Source: Isoetes taiwanensis
Taxonomy: Eukaryota; Streptophyta; Lycopodiopsida; Isoetales; Isoetaceae
Reading direction: 5' to 3'
Assembly (NCBI GenBank): GCA_021234155.1
Contig: JAJEKV010000035.1
Coordinates: forward strand, 7,065,891 to 7,129,890
Length of the DNA: 64,000 nucleotides
The number at the start of each line of letters is the position of its first letter. Position 1 is the stretch's first letter. The position numbers and the translations under genes were made by a program. Positions 20,146 through 29,877 of the stretch are shown piece by piece. A model generated the notes under the pieces. That model was not told where the DNA came from. It did no database searches and saw only the letters and a list, made by a program, of their open reading frames with translations.

Positions 20146-23100
20146 TATTTCGTGCAAGATCTTTGACAAAGCGAAGCGAGGAAGTCATCTTTGTCAAAAT
20201 CCTCGGGATGATAGGATGGTGGATTTAGTGGTTAGTGGTGATTGAAGCAACACTTCAAAGGCGTCATCATCAACTATAATGATGTCTTCCTTCTCTGAGC
20301 ATGAAAGTCATCCATCATGTCGCTCAAGCATTTCACAAATATTTTTTTTACACAGTAGGATCCTTTGGGTTATTGAATGACTTACATTTGCTCACGATCC
20401 CAAGCGGATGCCCAATCTCTATGTAACTTCGGGAACTACTCTCAAAACTTCACGTATATTTCTATTCTCCATCGGCGACCAAATTGCTGCTTGAAATAAA
20501 AAGAAAGCTTGGTCTAACATCTCCTTCCGGATCTGACGGTGGATATACCCATTTAATTATATGTCTCAAATGGTTTATGTGCATACCATGATAAAGGAAA
20601 TTGTGCTTTAGGTAGCGTTTTGCGAGCACTCCATTCAAATCGAACACCAGGAATTTTGGAGGAAGCTGGATTAGATGCGTAATAATAAAGCACACACTTG
20701 TGAGACAAGGAAAAAAAAATTGAAATGGCGGCTTGGCGATTTTCAATCTGTTGGAATAATTGAAATCGGCGCTGGCGCGATTTTCAATCTGTTGGAATAA
20801 TTGAAATCGGCGCTGGCCGATTTTTCATTCTGTTTGAATAACATACCTTTACGGTTCTGTTCAACATCCGCAATGATGAGCTTACTCTCGGTTGTCTTGA
20901 TTACGCGAGGAAGTGTCGACCACATCATTAGTGTTTGAACTATGGTTGATACTTCATTACTCTTTATGCTAACATTTCGAGCTTTCGAATCCAGCTTTGT
21001 ATCATCTAGGATTTTGTCTTCTTCGTTTGCGTTACCTACATCCACTTCTGTCGGATTTTCCAATGTGATTGGAATGATAGGCACGCTCTCGGCCGCATAG
21101 TTAAGCTGTTGCTTGTCGATATTCTTCTTTATGCCCTCTAGGTGCTTTCTCATTTCTTCCCGCTCTGCAGCCAGATCTGCAGGTAAGTTGGACTTAGAGC
21201 TGGAAGCTTTATTTTTTGCACTACCTAGCGGACCCCTAGGTGCCACCTCTAGCACTTTCTCGAAAAAAATATCGAGGAAGTCCTTGGCTTGACCATCAGA
21301 GACCACACTTTGGCATTTCCTAGCTAGCTTCAGAGCTTCCCGCCCGACATAACCTCCAACATGAAACTCCCAACCGTAGACTCTAAAAGGCGAAAGGCTT
21401 CAATCGAGAAAAACTTCGAAAAGGGCCAAAGAAAACCCGTACTTATTCAGCCTCCCCTTATCTTGTAGTCGGTAGCTCATACTTGATTGGTGAATTAAGG
21501 GCCGAGGTCGACCAGTTTTCTTCTTCCTCTTCCTCTTCCTCTTAGTCCGGTCCACATCCACATCTGCGGTCCCTTTCCCTTTGTCTTACGCCAATTGGAT
21601 TCGACATAAAAACATTCTTCAATAGGGGTTCATCTAGGCCGATAGCTTAGCGCCAAGCAATCTTCTCACCTTCGGTTTCCCCTTGAGTCTTTCATATTCT
21701 TTATCATCCATAATGGCTATCATAAGGACTAGCACATGTGAGATCTTACTTTCGGTTACTAAACTCACTATCTTTGTTTTCATCTATCATTCTTTGCTTG
21801 CCTCATCACTTTAATGCATTCGACATCATTTCGCGGCAGACTAGTGCATATCGCGTGGAAATGTCGGGTGGCAAAGCTATCCGCGATAGTATAATGCATC
21901 TCGGTCGTCAAACCAGCTTGCATGTGTTGAAGAAGGTCTTTGTAATCATCACATGTCCATCTCGTTACCCGCGGCTATCAAGAACAAATAGAGTGATGTC
22001 GGTTGGCCCTTCACCCACCTCGGCATGGCACACTTATAACCGGTGGACACCTTATAGAAAAAGGGGACTTCGTCTCTTGCCGTCTTCTTCACCAAAGCAA
22101 CTTTTCTTTTTTAGGTCGGGGCCCTTAACTTTCGTGTGAATCCCCTTAAGAGTTGCCACATTCTTAGCCTTTTCTTTGCTTCACAAAATCTTTTGACCAA
22201 AATACATATTTCTTAATGTCATCATTAGATCGTTGTACTTTTGCATTAAGCCTATCTCGATAACATCATGTCTCACGAGAGCCTTTGCGGTTCTTCACCA
22301 GCGGCTTTTTTCGGGGACTTTCATATTTTTTATCGATTAGCATGCATCTTGAAAGATGTCAAGTGCTTTCTTTGCGGGCGTTTTCTTGTAGATAACTTCC
22401 TTTTCGATGCAACTATCTAGAAACGAGATTAATTCTGCATCATCAATCCTTGTGCCTTTCTCATTTACGTGATACCTATATCAAAATAGGCGTATCTTGC
22501 GGAGGAAACACGCCATCTGAATCGGCAACTTCTTTTTCGAATAAAGTCCCAAAATTAGTTCCACTTTTCCCATACACAGTCGGAAAAAAAACAATCTTGC
22601 GGGCATCCTTTGGCACCGTTTGCTCTTACGTGCCCGGCTTGTGCATCCCCTTTTTCTTCTTTGATCTAGTGCCCTTGTTCTTGTCTGTATTATGGTTTGG
22701 CACGGTGTCCTTTCTAGTAATTTGAATTGACACTCTTAGATTGCCCTTATGCGGTCGGCATTGGTTTTCCATATTCGATCCATTGGTTCTGGCGTGCATA
22801 AAGCTGCTCCACATCTGATTTTGCAAAATATGGGCGTTAGATAAAAAAAAATAAGCAGTCGTGAAAGTAACAATATAAAAGCAGCGCCCGGTAGCGTTTT
22901 AGTTAATCAACGTATTTACAAAAAGCGGCGCTGGCGCGATTTCTTCATGATGAAAATTGGCGCCCGGTGGCGTTTCTTGTAAATCCGTCACACAAATAAC
23001 AACATAAAAAGCGCGCCCGGTGGCGTTTTGCTAATCGCGTATTTAGAAAATGCGCGACCATATGAAGAAATCGGCGCCCGGTGGCGTTTCTTGTAAATCG

Positions 23101-24907
23101 TGATTAAGCGAATCGTGATTAGCGAAACGCTATGTGTGGAACATAAAATACCTTTTGTATAGGAATGTCTTTCCCATGTCATCATTCGATGGCGCTGATT
23201 TGGCTAATTACTGGCTGGCTGTTGTGGAGCCAGCGAGGAATCGGCAATTTCGGTTGAATCTGATCTATAGAATAAGCGATTTCCGGTTTTTGTGCTTGGT
23301 GATCAAAACCTTCTGCGCCTCCAGCGAATCTTTGGCCATCTATTATCATGAAGTGAATATCGAGGTTGCCGGTTAAATCTTCAAGTTTATTCCATATCAA
23401 CACCTTCTTAGTCTTCATATCAAAAGGCACCACATCTGCTTAGGCATTGGCTTTTTGTCACGGGTTTTCTATCATCTTTGTTGACTATTTCCATTCGCGT
23501 CTTTGCTTGTCAAATCTTCTGGCGACAAACATAGCCTTCGTGGACTGAAAAGCACAATCGACATGGATAGGATCGCGTGAAGCTAAGGCCCGATGGATAC
23601 TTGTCGACATATTTCTTGAGTTTGCTCATGGCCTCTAAGCTGTCTCGCCTTGTCATCATCACTAGTCATATCGTAATGCCTAGAGCGTCACGGTGTTTCC
23701 ACGGCTCTAGAACTTGCATCTTCCTTCTCTTTTTAAAGCTTGTAGGTCTGGACTAGGCGGCGGACCTTATCTTGATTGCTCTTCTCCACGGTGAGAGACC
23801 TTCACATATTTTTTTTGGTGTCAATAGATCACCACGACCAATAAATTTGAAGAGGTTATCTGCGGCCTCATCCGTTCTTAGGGCGTCTCTTTAAAGGAAC
23901 TAACCTTTGCGATAATTTAACTTCTTCAATACTTTTTATTTTTCGACCCGCTTCAAGTAATACGGAACGGTAAGAATCGTCTGTTCTTCGCATGTGATCG
24001 AGAATACCTTGTTTCTTCATTTGATCTGTTTCCTTAACTCTAGACATGAAAATCAGATCTGTCTTTCCGCTAGTCTTGAAGATCTCCACATACCATTCGA
24101 GCCCTCACGGTAGATCTTCTTACGGACATGGAGGCTCTACGAGCCTTCATTATTTCGATTCGTATCGTCAATGGTCTAGCGTGTGCCAAATCTGCAAGCC
24201 CGATACATCTTCATCCGTTCTTGGTTTTAAATGCGGATGTCCACGGACCTGCTTGCGAGCTTTGCTTTTCTTTTCACATTTTTAGAAGATCACGAAAGTT
24301 ACAATCATGTGGTGAGTAATGAAATCGCCCGGCCTTTTTCATAGGCATATTACTTTCAAAAACATAAATTGTACCGCGGGGAAAGTAGCGAGACAACCAA
24401 AACCACTCATAATTATAAATCGGCGGCCGTGGCGTTCTTAAGAGGGGACCTCTGAGACACTTCTCTTTTATAAGAGACATACTAGGCTACAAAAAGACTT
24501 GTCAAAAGAGCTGGAGAATCTGAGTAAAAGACTTACCACGGTCTACATTATACAAAATGGAGAATTGTTCCAACAAAAACATATCGAGATAAAGGGAGAA
24601 GATTATAACAAAAACACACAAAAACAAGGTAGTAAAAGCGTTAGAAATGACCGCGAAACAATATGAAAGGTAGACAATACGAGAGACAACATACCACGAG
24701 AAAATACCGGGTTGAAAAACATCCTAGAAACCTAACAATAAAAGGGACCGCCGAAATCAATTACAAAACAAAAAGCGGATCAATTACGAGCTTGTTGGAT
24801 TAGTGCTTTACGCTTGTTCGGCACCTCGGGCTTAGGATTTGTGCTTTGGGCTGTAAGCCCACCTCTACCAGCGCCTCGGCCGCGGCGGCGAATCCTCTAG
24901 GCGCCAT
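20146..24907 (-). CDS. multi-exon transposon gene with C-terminal FCP1/NIF (HAD) phosphatase-like domain
   Basis: The minus-strand start is at 24,907 (MAPRGFAAA here, MASRGCGGRG in the right copy) with a probable donor GTAATTG. Further exons include EIFKTSGKTDLIFMSRVKE (24,089-24,030), VLIWNKLEDLTGNLDIHFMI, KIVFFPTVYGKSGTNFGTLF, and a long exon ending at 20,847 with KDFLDIFFEKVLEVAPRG and a KHLEGIKKNIDKQQ helix. A consensus donor (GTATGT, 20,846-20,841) and acceptor (at 20,666) bound a 181-base intron. The last exon opens LPPKFLVFDLNGVL and later has IIIVDDDAFEVLL and FDKDDFLASL, the order of FCP1/NIF domains, with a stop at 20,146. DLNG replaces the catalytic DxD, so activity is doubtful. 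The N-terminal part is unrecognised. Exon joins are approximate because of indels. Confidence 0.6.
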
Positions 24908-26490
24908 AGAGCGCAAGTCGCGGATAGTATGAGGCCCAGGGTTTTGGTTTAAACTTATATGTATCGTTCATAATCTAGGCCGTCCAGTTTACAACCGTAA
25001 ATTCAAATTCGGCGTCCTTTTAAATTTATACGCCTTAATTAACCGCCCGTCCGCTCATTTACAAATTTAAATTGTGTTTTTCTTTTTAGTGCAATTTCAA
25101 GATAACAATTAATTATTAATTTCAAAAGCATATGTGGCAATCTACTACCACCTAATCGGCCACCTACTATCGGGCGCCAAGATCATTCCTAGTATCGAGC
25201 GCCCAAGAACAATCGACTATCGGGCGCCCAAGATCCGTTCGATCCCATTCGATCGATCGAGCGCCTTCAATCCATTCGATCGAGCGCCTTCAATTCCCAT
25301 TCGATGTCTGGCTGAACTATGGTGAATTCGAATGCATTCTCTTGTTCTCAATTTTTTAGTCCTCTATTTTTTACAATGCATTACGGTTCTTTATCGATTA
25401 ATAGGGAGAAGAATGCTATCTTTTAACGACAAACTTGAAGCCTAGTAGGATTGTGTAAAATCGAAGATTTGAATCAAGTTCTATGTGTCATGGTGTTCCT
25501 CTTGGAAAGCTTGTTTACGTAAGATTTCTATTCTAAAGCGCAATTATGAAGATGAGGCTCTTCCAAAGAAGACATCCGTTGGCGTCTGATTGGTGGCGTG
25601 GGCACATTTGTAGCATGGCCAAAAAGCGTCGAAAAAGGTATGTATATTTGGATATTCAAAAAAAAATATATCATATCATCTGCGTGATGTTGTGAACTTT
25701 GAATTACTTGATGGTCTTTAGCCAGATCTTATCAACCCCATGAAACTACACATTAATGAAAATATGTAGTTTCTTGGGGTTCAGTCCTCTTGGGCTGGAG
25801 GGCATCCGCGAGGATTCAATATTTTCGACATTACATATAAAAAAAAATAAACTAATGACGAAAAAGTATAGTGCAAAATTGCGCCCGGTAGCGGTTTGTA
25901 TTCATATTCAAAAAGTTATGTACATTTCTTCTTACGCAAAAAATCGCCCGGTAGCGAATTCTTTCTATCTCTACAATATGTCGAGGCGAGGCCCACTTCA
26001 TCGCCCAATCCATAAAAAGTCCCACGAACCACCACGATATGGCCGGGATCCTCATCTTTCACGAGGATGTCGAGTCTCAAACCCAGTGTTGTATCGATCC
26101 ACGATACTATAAATCAAATCCTTGTACTTATTTGTTGGCATGAGCCTTACTAAGAGCATGAGGAGTCGATATGTCCATAGATCGCGATGGAAGTGTACCC
26201 ATGGCCCACGATCTGAGGCTGTCTAATGGATTCTCCAACTCTCTTTGAGCGTTTTGAGCGGCACACTCAAGTAATATCTTGTCTGAGGGTCGAGTTGATG
26301 GTGGATCGGGGGAACTAGAACCCGGCCGGTGTATTTGAACCAGCCGGTGTCCATGCATAAGGAAAATCCATGGCACTAGAGCGAGAAACAAAGTAATTAA
26401 ACAAGATCTATTTCACCGCAGCGCTGGCGCGATTTGTATAAAACCGTATGAAATTGAAATGCCAAACTAAAAAAACGGCGCTGGCGATTT
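20725..26490. repeat. dispersed GCGCCYGGTAGCG-type motif, at least 13 copies
   Basis: One orientation, GCGCCCGGTRGCG, is at 22,884, 22,960, 23,013, 23,074, 25,881 and (shortened) 25,945. The other, GCGCTGGCGC, is at 20,769, 20,808, 22,928, 26,421 and 26,476. Weaker copies are near 20,735 and 24,421. Most have AAATCG or CGATTT beside them, forming short imperfect palindromes. They lie only in introns of the minus-strand gene or between the two genes, never in recognised coding sequence. Candidates for a role are transposase-binding or intron-borne regulatory sites. The true core may be CCTGG/CCAGG, as both copies are noisy exactly there. Confidence 0.6.
25734..25781. repeat. 17-bp-stem hairpin
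   Basis: The arms AACCCCATGAAACTACA and TGTAGTTTCTTGGGGTT pair over 17 bases with one mismatch around a 14-base loop. It is identical at 58,264-58,311 although nearby sequence is noisy. It could be a small MITE or an RNA hairpin. Confidence 0.6.
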
Positions 26491-26699
26491 GATTAACCTA
26501 GTGGAAAACGTAACCCAAAAATAGAAATCAAAGCGCGATTTCTCCCATTCAACATATTATTCTAACAAAATGCATAATGCGAGAATCACGAGAATCACGA
26601 AATTCAAAATATAAAAACCCGGTTAGAAGCGGATATATAATAATAATACTCCTTGTTTAGTTCAATATTTAGTTCATTGTTTTAGTTCATTATTTAGAA

Positions 26700-26970
26700 G
26701 CGATAGAGGAAAGAGCTAGTGAAGATCTATGATCTATGATCTATGATCTAGATCATAGAAACAAGATCATAGATCGAATATGAAATAGAAACGAGATAGA
26801 GGAAGAAGCTAGTGAAATAGAATAACTTCATTATTTAAGATCATTAATTAGAGCAGGATAGAGGAAAGAGCTAGTGAAATAGAGGAAGAGCTAGTGAAAT
26901 AGAATAACTTCATTATTTTAGATCATTAATTAGAGCGGATAGAGGAAGAGCTAGTGAAATAGAATAAGAG
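26700..26970. repeat. tandem repeat with AGGAAGAGCTAGTGAAATAG
   Basis: A unit of roughly 79 bases (AGGAAGAGCTAGTGAAATAG, then AATAACTTCATTATTT, GATCATTAATTAGAG) occurs about three times, with one extra 20-base sub-repeat. A palindromic ATGATCTATGATCT block precedes it (26,727-26,775). It is matched at 59,229-59,495. Confidence 0.75.
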
Positions 26971-27710
26971 CGGAGGGAATCGGCAAGATCCGCGGATAAT
27001 TCAAGGTAGGGCACTTTAGGACTGATGCATGTAAAAGTAAATAACATGCTTTATGGAAAATAACTACTTTATGTAAATAGCAGATGAAATACTAACCGAG
27101 AAACCTTAAGAAGTGATTGAGAAGCCTTAAGAAAGCCGAGAAAAAGCAATAGCAGCTAATTTGGAGAAAAAAGCAATAGCGGTAGAAAGCTTTAACACAA
27201 AAAACCAAAGTTATTCAAAGTCGGAGAGATTGTAGAGAGCCGAAAAGCCAAAAACCCGAGAAAACCTTGTATAGAGCCTACAAACCTTGTATAGAACCTT
27301 GTATTGAGCGAAAAAGCATATAGAAGCCGAAAAGCATATAGAAGCGGAGTTTAAAAGCGGGAAAAGCGAGAAAAAGCGAGGTTTATAGAAGCCGAAAGTC
27401 GAAAGCAATTAGAAGAAAAAGCCGAGAGAAAGCGGGCGAGATTGAAGCAAAGCGAGATTGAAGTCGAAAAAAGCGCCCGAGAAAAAGCCGATTGCATCGA
27501 GAGATGCTCGAAAAGCGCCCGAGAAAAAGCGATTAGCGCCCGGAAGAGAAGATCGAAAGAGGCGAAGAAAAGTTGGAAAGTTGGATCGGAAGAGATCGAA
27601 AAGTTGGAAAAGGGATTAAAGCTGGAAATAATAAGCTGCTTTAAAAAATTAGTGCAGCGCCATAATAAGCTTAATGCGAAAAAATTTATTACAAGGGTTA
27701 TAAGTTATAA

Positions 27711-27790
27711 GATTTATAAGGTTAATAGTTTTAAGGTTAATAGATTTAAGGTTAATAGTTTTAAGGTTAATAGTTTTAAGGTTTATAAGT
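27711..27790. repeat. 15-base AT-rich minisatellite
   Basis: AAGGTTAATAGTTTT-type units are repeated about five times with single-base variants. It lies 260 bases upstream of the transposase-like gene and is also at 60,206-60,285. Confidence 0.75.
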
Positions 27791-28050
27791 TAAGGTTAAT
27801 ATTTTTAAGTTCATAAATAAGGTTATAAGTTTAAAAGTTTATGAATTTGAATTTAGAAGTTGTTTCTAAGGTTACAACATTTAAGGTTATTATAAGTTAA
27901 TATATTATAGGTTCACTTATTATTATTATAGATTAAGTTATTATAGGTTATTAAGGTTATTATTAAAGTTAACTTTCATTTAAGAACATGTGTTAGGGAG
28001 ATGTTATTTGGATATGCTAACTTACTATAGGTTTTATGCATTTTAGGTCA

Positions 28051-29876
28051 ATGGCATGCAAAATGCTAAATCCCCAAGGCCCCAACTAATGAAGATGACA
28101 AAGATGATGGGAAAAGAAAGGAAAAGACCAGAAATGAAAAGGATGAAGATGACAAAGATGATGGCAAAGGAAAGGAAAAGACCTCAAATGAAAAGGATGA
28201 TGCCAAAGGAAAGGAAATTGTACTTTATACTGGATTGATTGGAAAAACAAGAAGGTCAAGATCACGCATGCATGCAGAGAAGCGATGGGAGAAGGGATTA
28301 TTGTTCTAGCGAGATCCTATCAATGCGATTGAATGATGAAAAGATTAGGGGAGGGCGGGTTAGGTGTGGCAATCTCAAAATTATATGACAATTGGAAGGA
28401 AAAGGGTTCGGGCAAACAAGAATGCCTAGCTTGTGTGAAGCAACTAGAGGTTCCAACTATTGTTGCATGGCCTAGGGGCGATATTCAAGCTGGAGGGAAC
28501 TACCGTTTCCTATAGATGTAGAACCATTGTCAACAATGTTCACCACAGTGTAGCAAGAGGCCACTTCCAACTTTCAAACATTATCCCACCAAAAGATGCA
28601 AGTCAGTTATGATTGTTCTCACGAAGCTATGATGAAGGTTAGAGGAGGTGAATGTTGTTGGGCTTCTTGTGTTAGAATGTTCACAATAGAGGAGTTGGTG
28701 GGAGCAAGAGCTACATATCCCGGGAACATAAGTGTGATAGCGGGGAGGAATTTCATGTACACCATATTTGGCTATGCAATTCGGGATGAAAGATCAAAGA
28801 AGAAAAAGATTCCCATTGAATGGAAAGTGGATATGTTCAAAAGCATGGATGGCTATACATGGAATTCCAACCTCTTCTTGGCACAAGCGGCAAAAGAGAC
28901 ATGAAAATGGTAGTAAAATTGCATTGCATGGGAACAACGGCACAGTAAGGCCTACCTCAGAACTATAGCTGCAAAGGAAATATTTGAAAGATATGTGGTT
29001 TCAATCACGAGAAAACATGCCACATAAGAGTAAGAAGGATGAGCAGGGTAGAGTTATTGTTGAAAGAGATTGCCATCCCATTGTACCCGGAAAAGAGCAT
29101 ATTAGAGGAAATAAATGCATTGCTTGAGAACTTGGAGTGGCCTCTATATCCCATTAGTTTTAGTAGGCTATGGAATAAGCATTTCAAGCATGTGACCATA
29201 GCAACTTCAAACAACTTTGCCAAGTGCAATTTATGTGCTAAGCTGAAGGAGACACTAGATAAGGCTGTGCAACCAAGTCTAAGGGCAAAGATAAGGGAAC
29301 ATATGAAGGACCATATGGCAGGATCAACTATCATGTAGATCAACTTATTGGATGTGGAGGACCTTATCGCAATGGAACCTAATAACTATCTATGTATTAT
29401 ACATGATAAAATGGACCAACGAAGACTTGTCTTCCACAATTCAAAATACATTCCTAAGTCATGTGGAAGATCATACCCTTTGCTTGATTTCAATGGCTGG
29501 GGCAATATTGCATGGGCGATCTCAGACCTATTATGGCCATTTCAGGTTTAGAGTTGTGGAGTGATGGTCCAGATTTTCACATTAGGAGTATCATGAGGTG
29601 TTTAGAAACTATGAGAAGGGTTACAATGGTCACCCTCTGAGGATCCCTCTGACTAGCCGGGCACTACATAGTGCATTGTTGGATGGAACCCCTAATAGTA
29701 TTGAAAAGTTTAGCAAGGCAAGATTTAGGAGGAATGGACCTAATGAACATGTTGGAGCTTCAACATCTACGTGCTAAACCTCGAGATGCCTTGAGAAAGT
29801 TCCTCTTGCAACTAGATAATTGTCTTTGGTCAAAATAAGAATAGGTGGATGTTTTTCTTTCCTATCCTACTTAACA
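28051..29876 (+). pseudogene. DUF7869-like putative transposase, truncated by the duplication junction
   Basis: This is the left copy of the plus-strand transposon gene. It keeps the charged N-terminal repeat zone (EDDKDDGK-type units, 28,089-28,215), KSMDGYTWNS / SKAWMAIHGIPTSS (28,828-28,880), the CNLCAKLKE cysteine pair (29,224 onward), HDKMDQRR (about 29,403-29,426) and LDN followed by QNKN (29,812-29,840). The sequence leaves homology at 29,876, about 36 bases past the NKN codons, losing the last 350 or so residues. Frameshifts are frequent. It cannot make a full protein. Confidence 0.65.
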
Positions 29877-29877
29877 A
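29876..29877. other. right junction of the large direct repeat
   Basis: Up to base 29,876 (CTACTTAACA) the sequence matches the right copy ending at 62,359. After it, 29,877 onward reads TCTCCCTCTCG here but the right copy continues with the transposase gene. If the repeat is a simple tandem duplication, the unit is 29,877-62,359 (32,483 bp). No more than one or two bases of microhomology are visible. Confidence 0.7.

Larger units (their letters stand above)
24908..28050. promoter_or_regulatory. divergent intergenic region of the transposon
   Basis: This 3.1-kb block separates the starts of the two genes and must hold both promoters. It contains clustered CCATTCGATCGAGCGCC repeats (25,180-25,310), four GC-rich dispersed motifs, a hairpin (25,734-25,781), GATCTATGATCTATG repeats and a 79-base tandem repeat (26,700-26,970), a purine-rich GAAGCCGAAAAGCATATA repeat zone (27,100-27,600) and a 15-base AT repeat (27,711-27,790). 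No TATA box can be assigned with confidence. Short open frames here come from the repeats. Confidence 0.45.
19126..29876. mobile_element. large two-gene DNA transposon, left copy, right end missing
   Basis: The left terminal repeat (19,126-19,157, preceded by AATA) and everything inward match the complete copy at 51,685-63,729 up to base 29,876. There the transposase gene stops abruptly at the direct-repeat junction, so the right 1.37 kb, including the right terminal repeat, is absent. The element was therefore in place before the 32-kb duplication arose, or before the assembly was mis-joined. This copy could be mobilised only if it pairs with another end. Confidence 0.7.

Noticed and set aside
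20821-21306. The long open frame running past 20,847 into ASADFNYSNRLKIAPAPIS
   Set aside because: A consensus GTATGT donor sits at 20,846 and the following text is the GC-motif repeat, so the tail of this frame is intron, not protein.
22880-23090. CRISPR-like array of GCGCCCGGTGGCG repeats
   Set aside because: Repeat length, orientation and spacing are irregular, the motif occurs in both orientations and lies in an intron of a plant-type gene.
28056-28238. Lysine/methionine-rich frame KMTKMMGKERKRPEMKRM
   Set aside because: It is the same repeat read in another frame. The EDDKDDGK frame continues into the conserved part of the putative transposase in the right copy.
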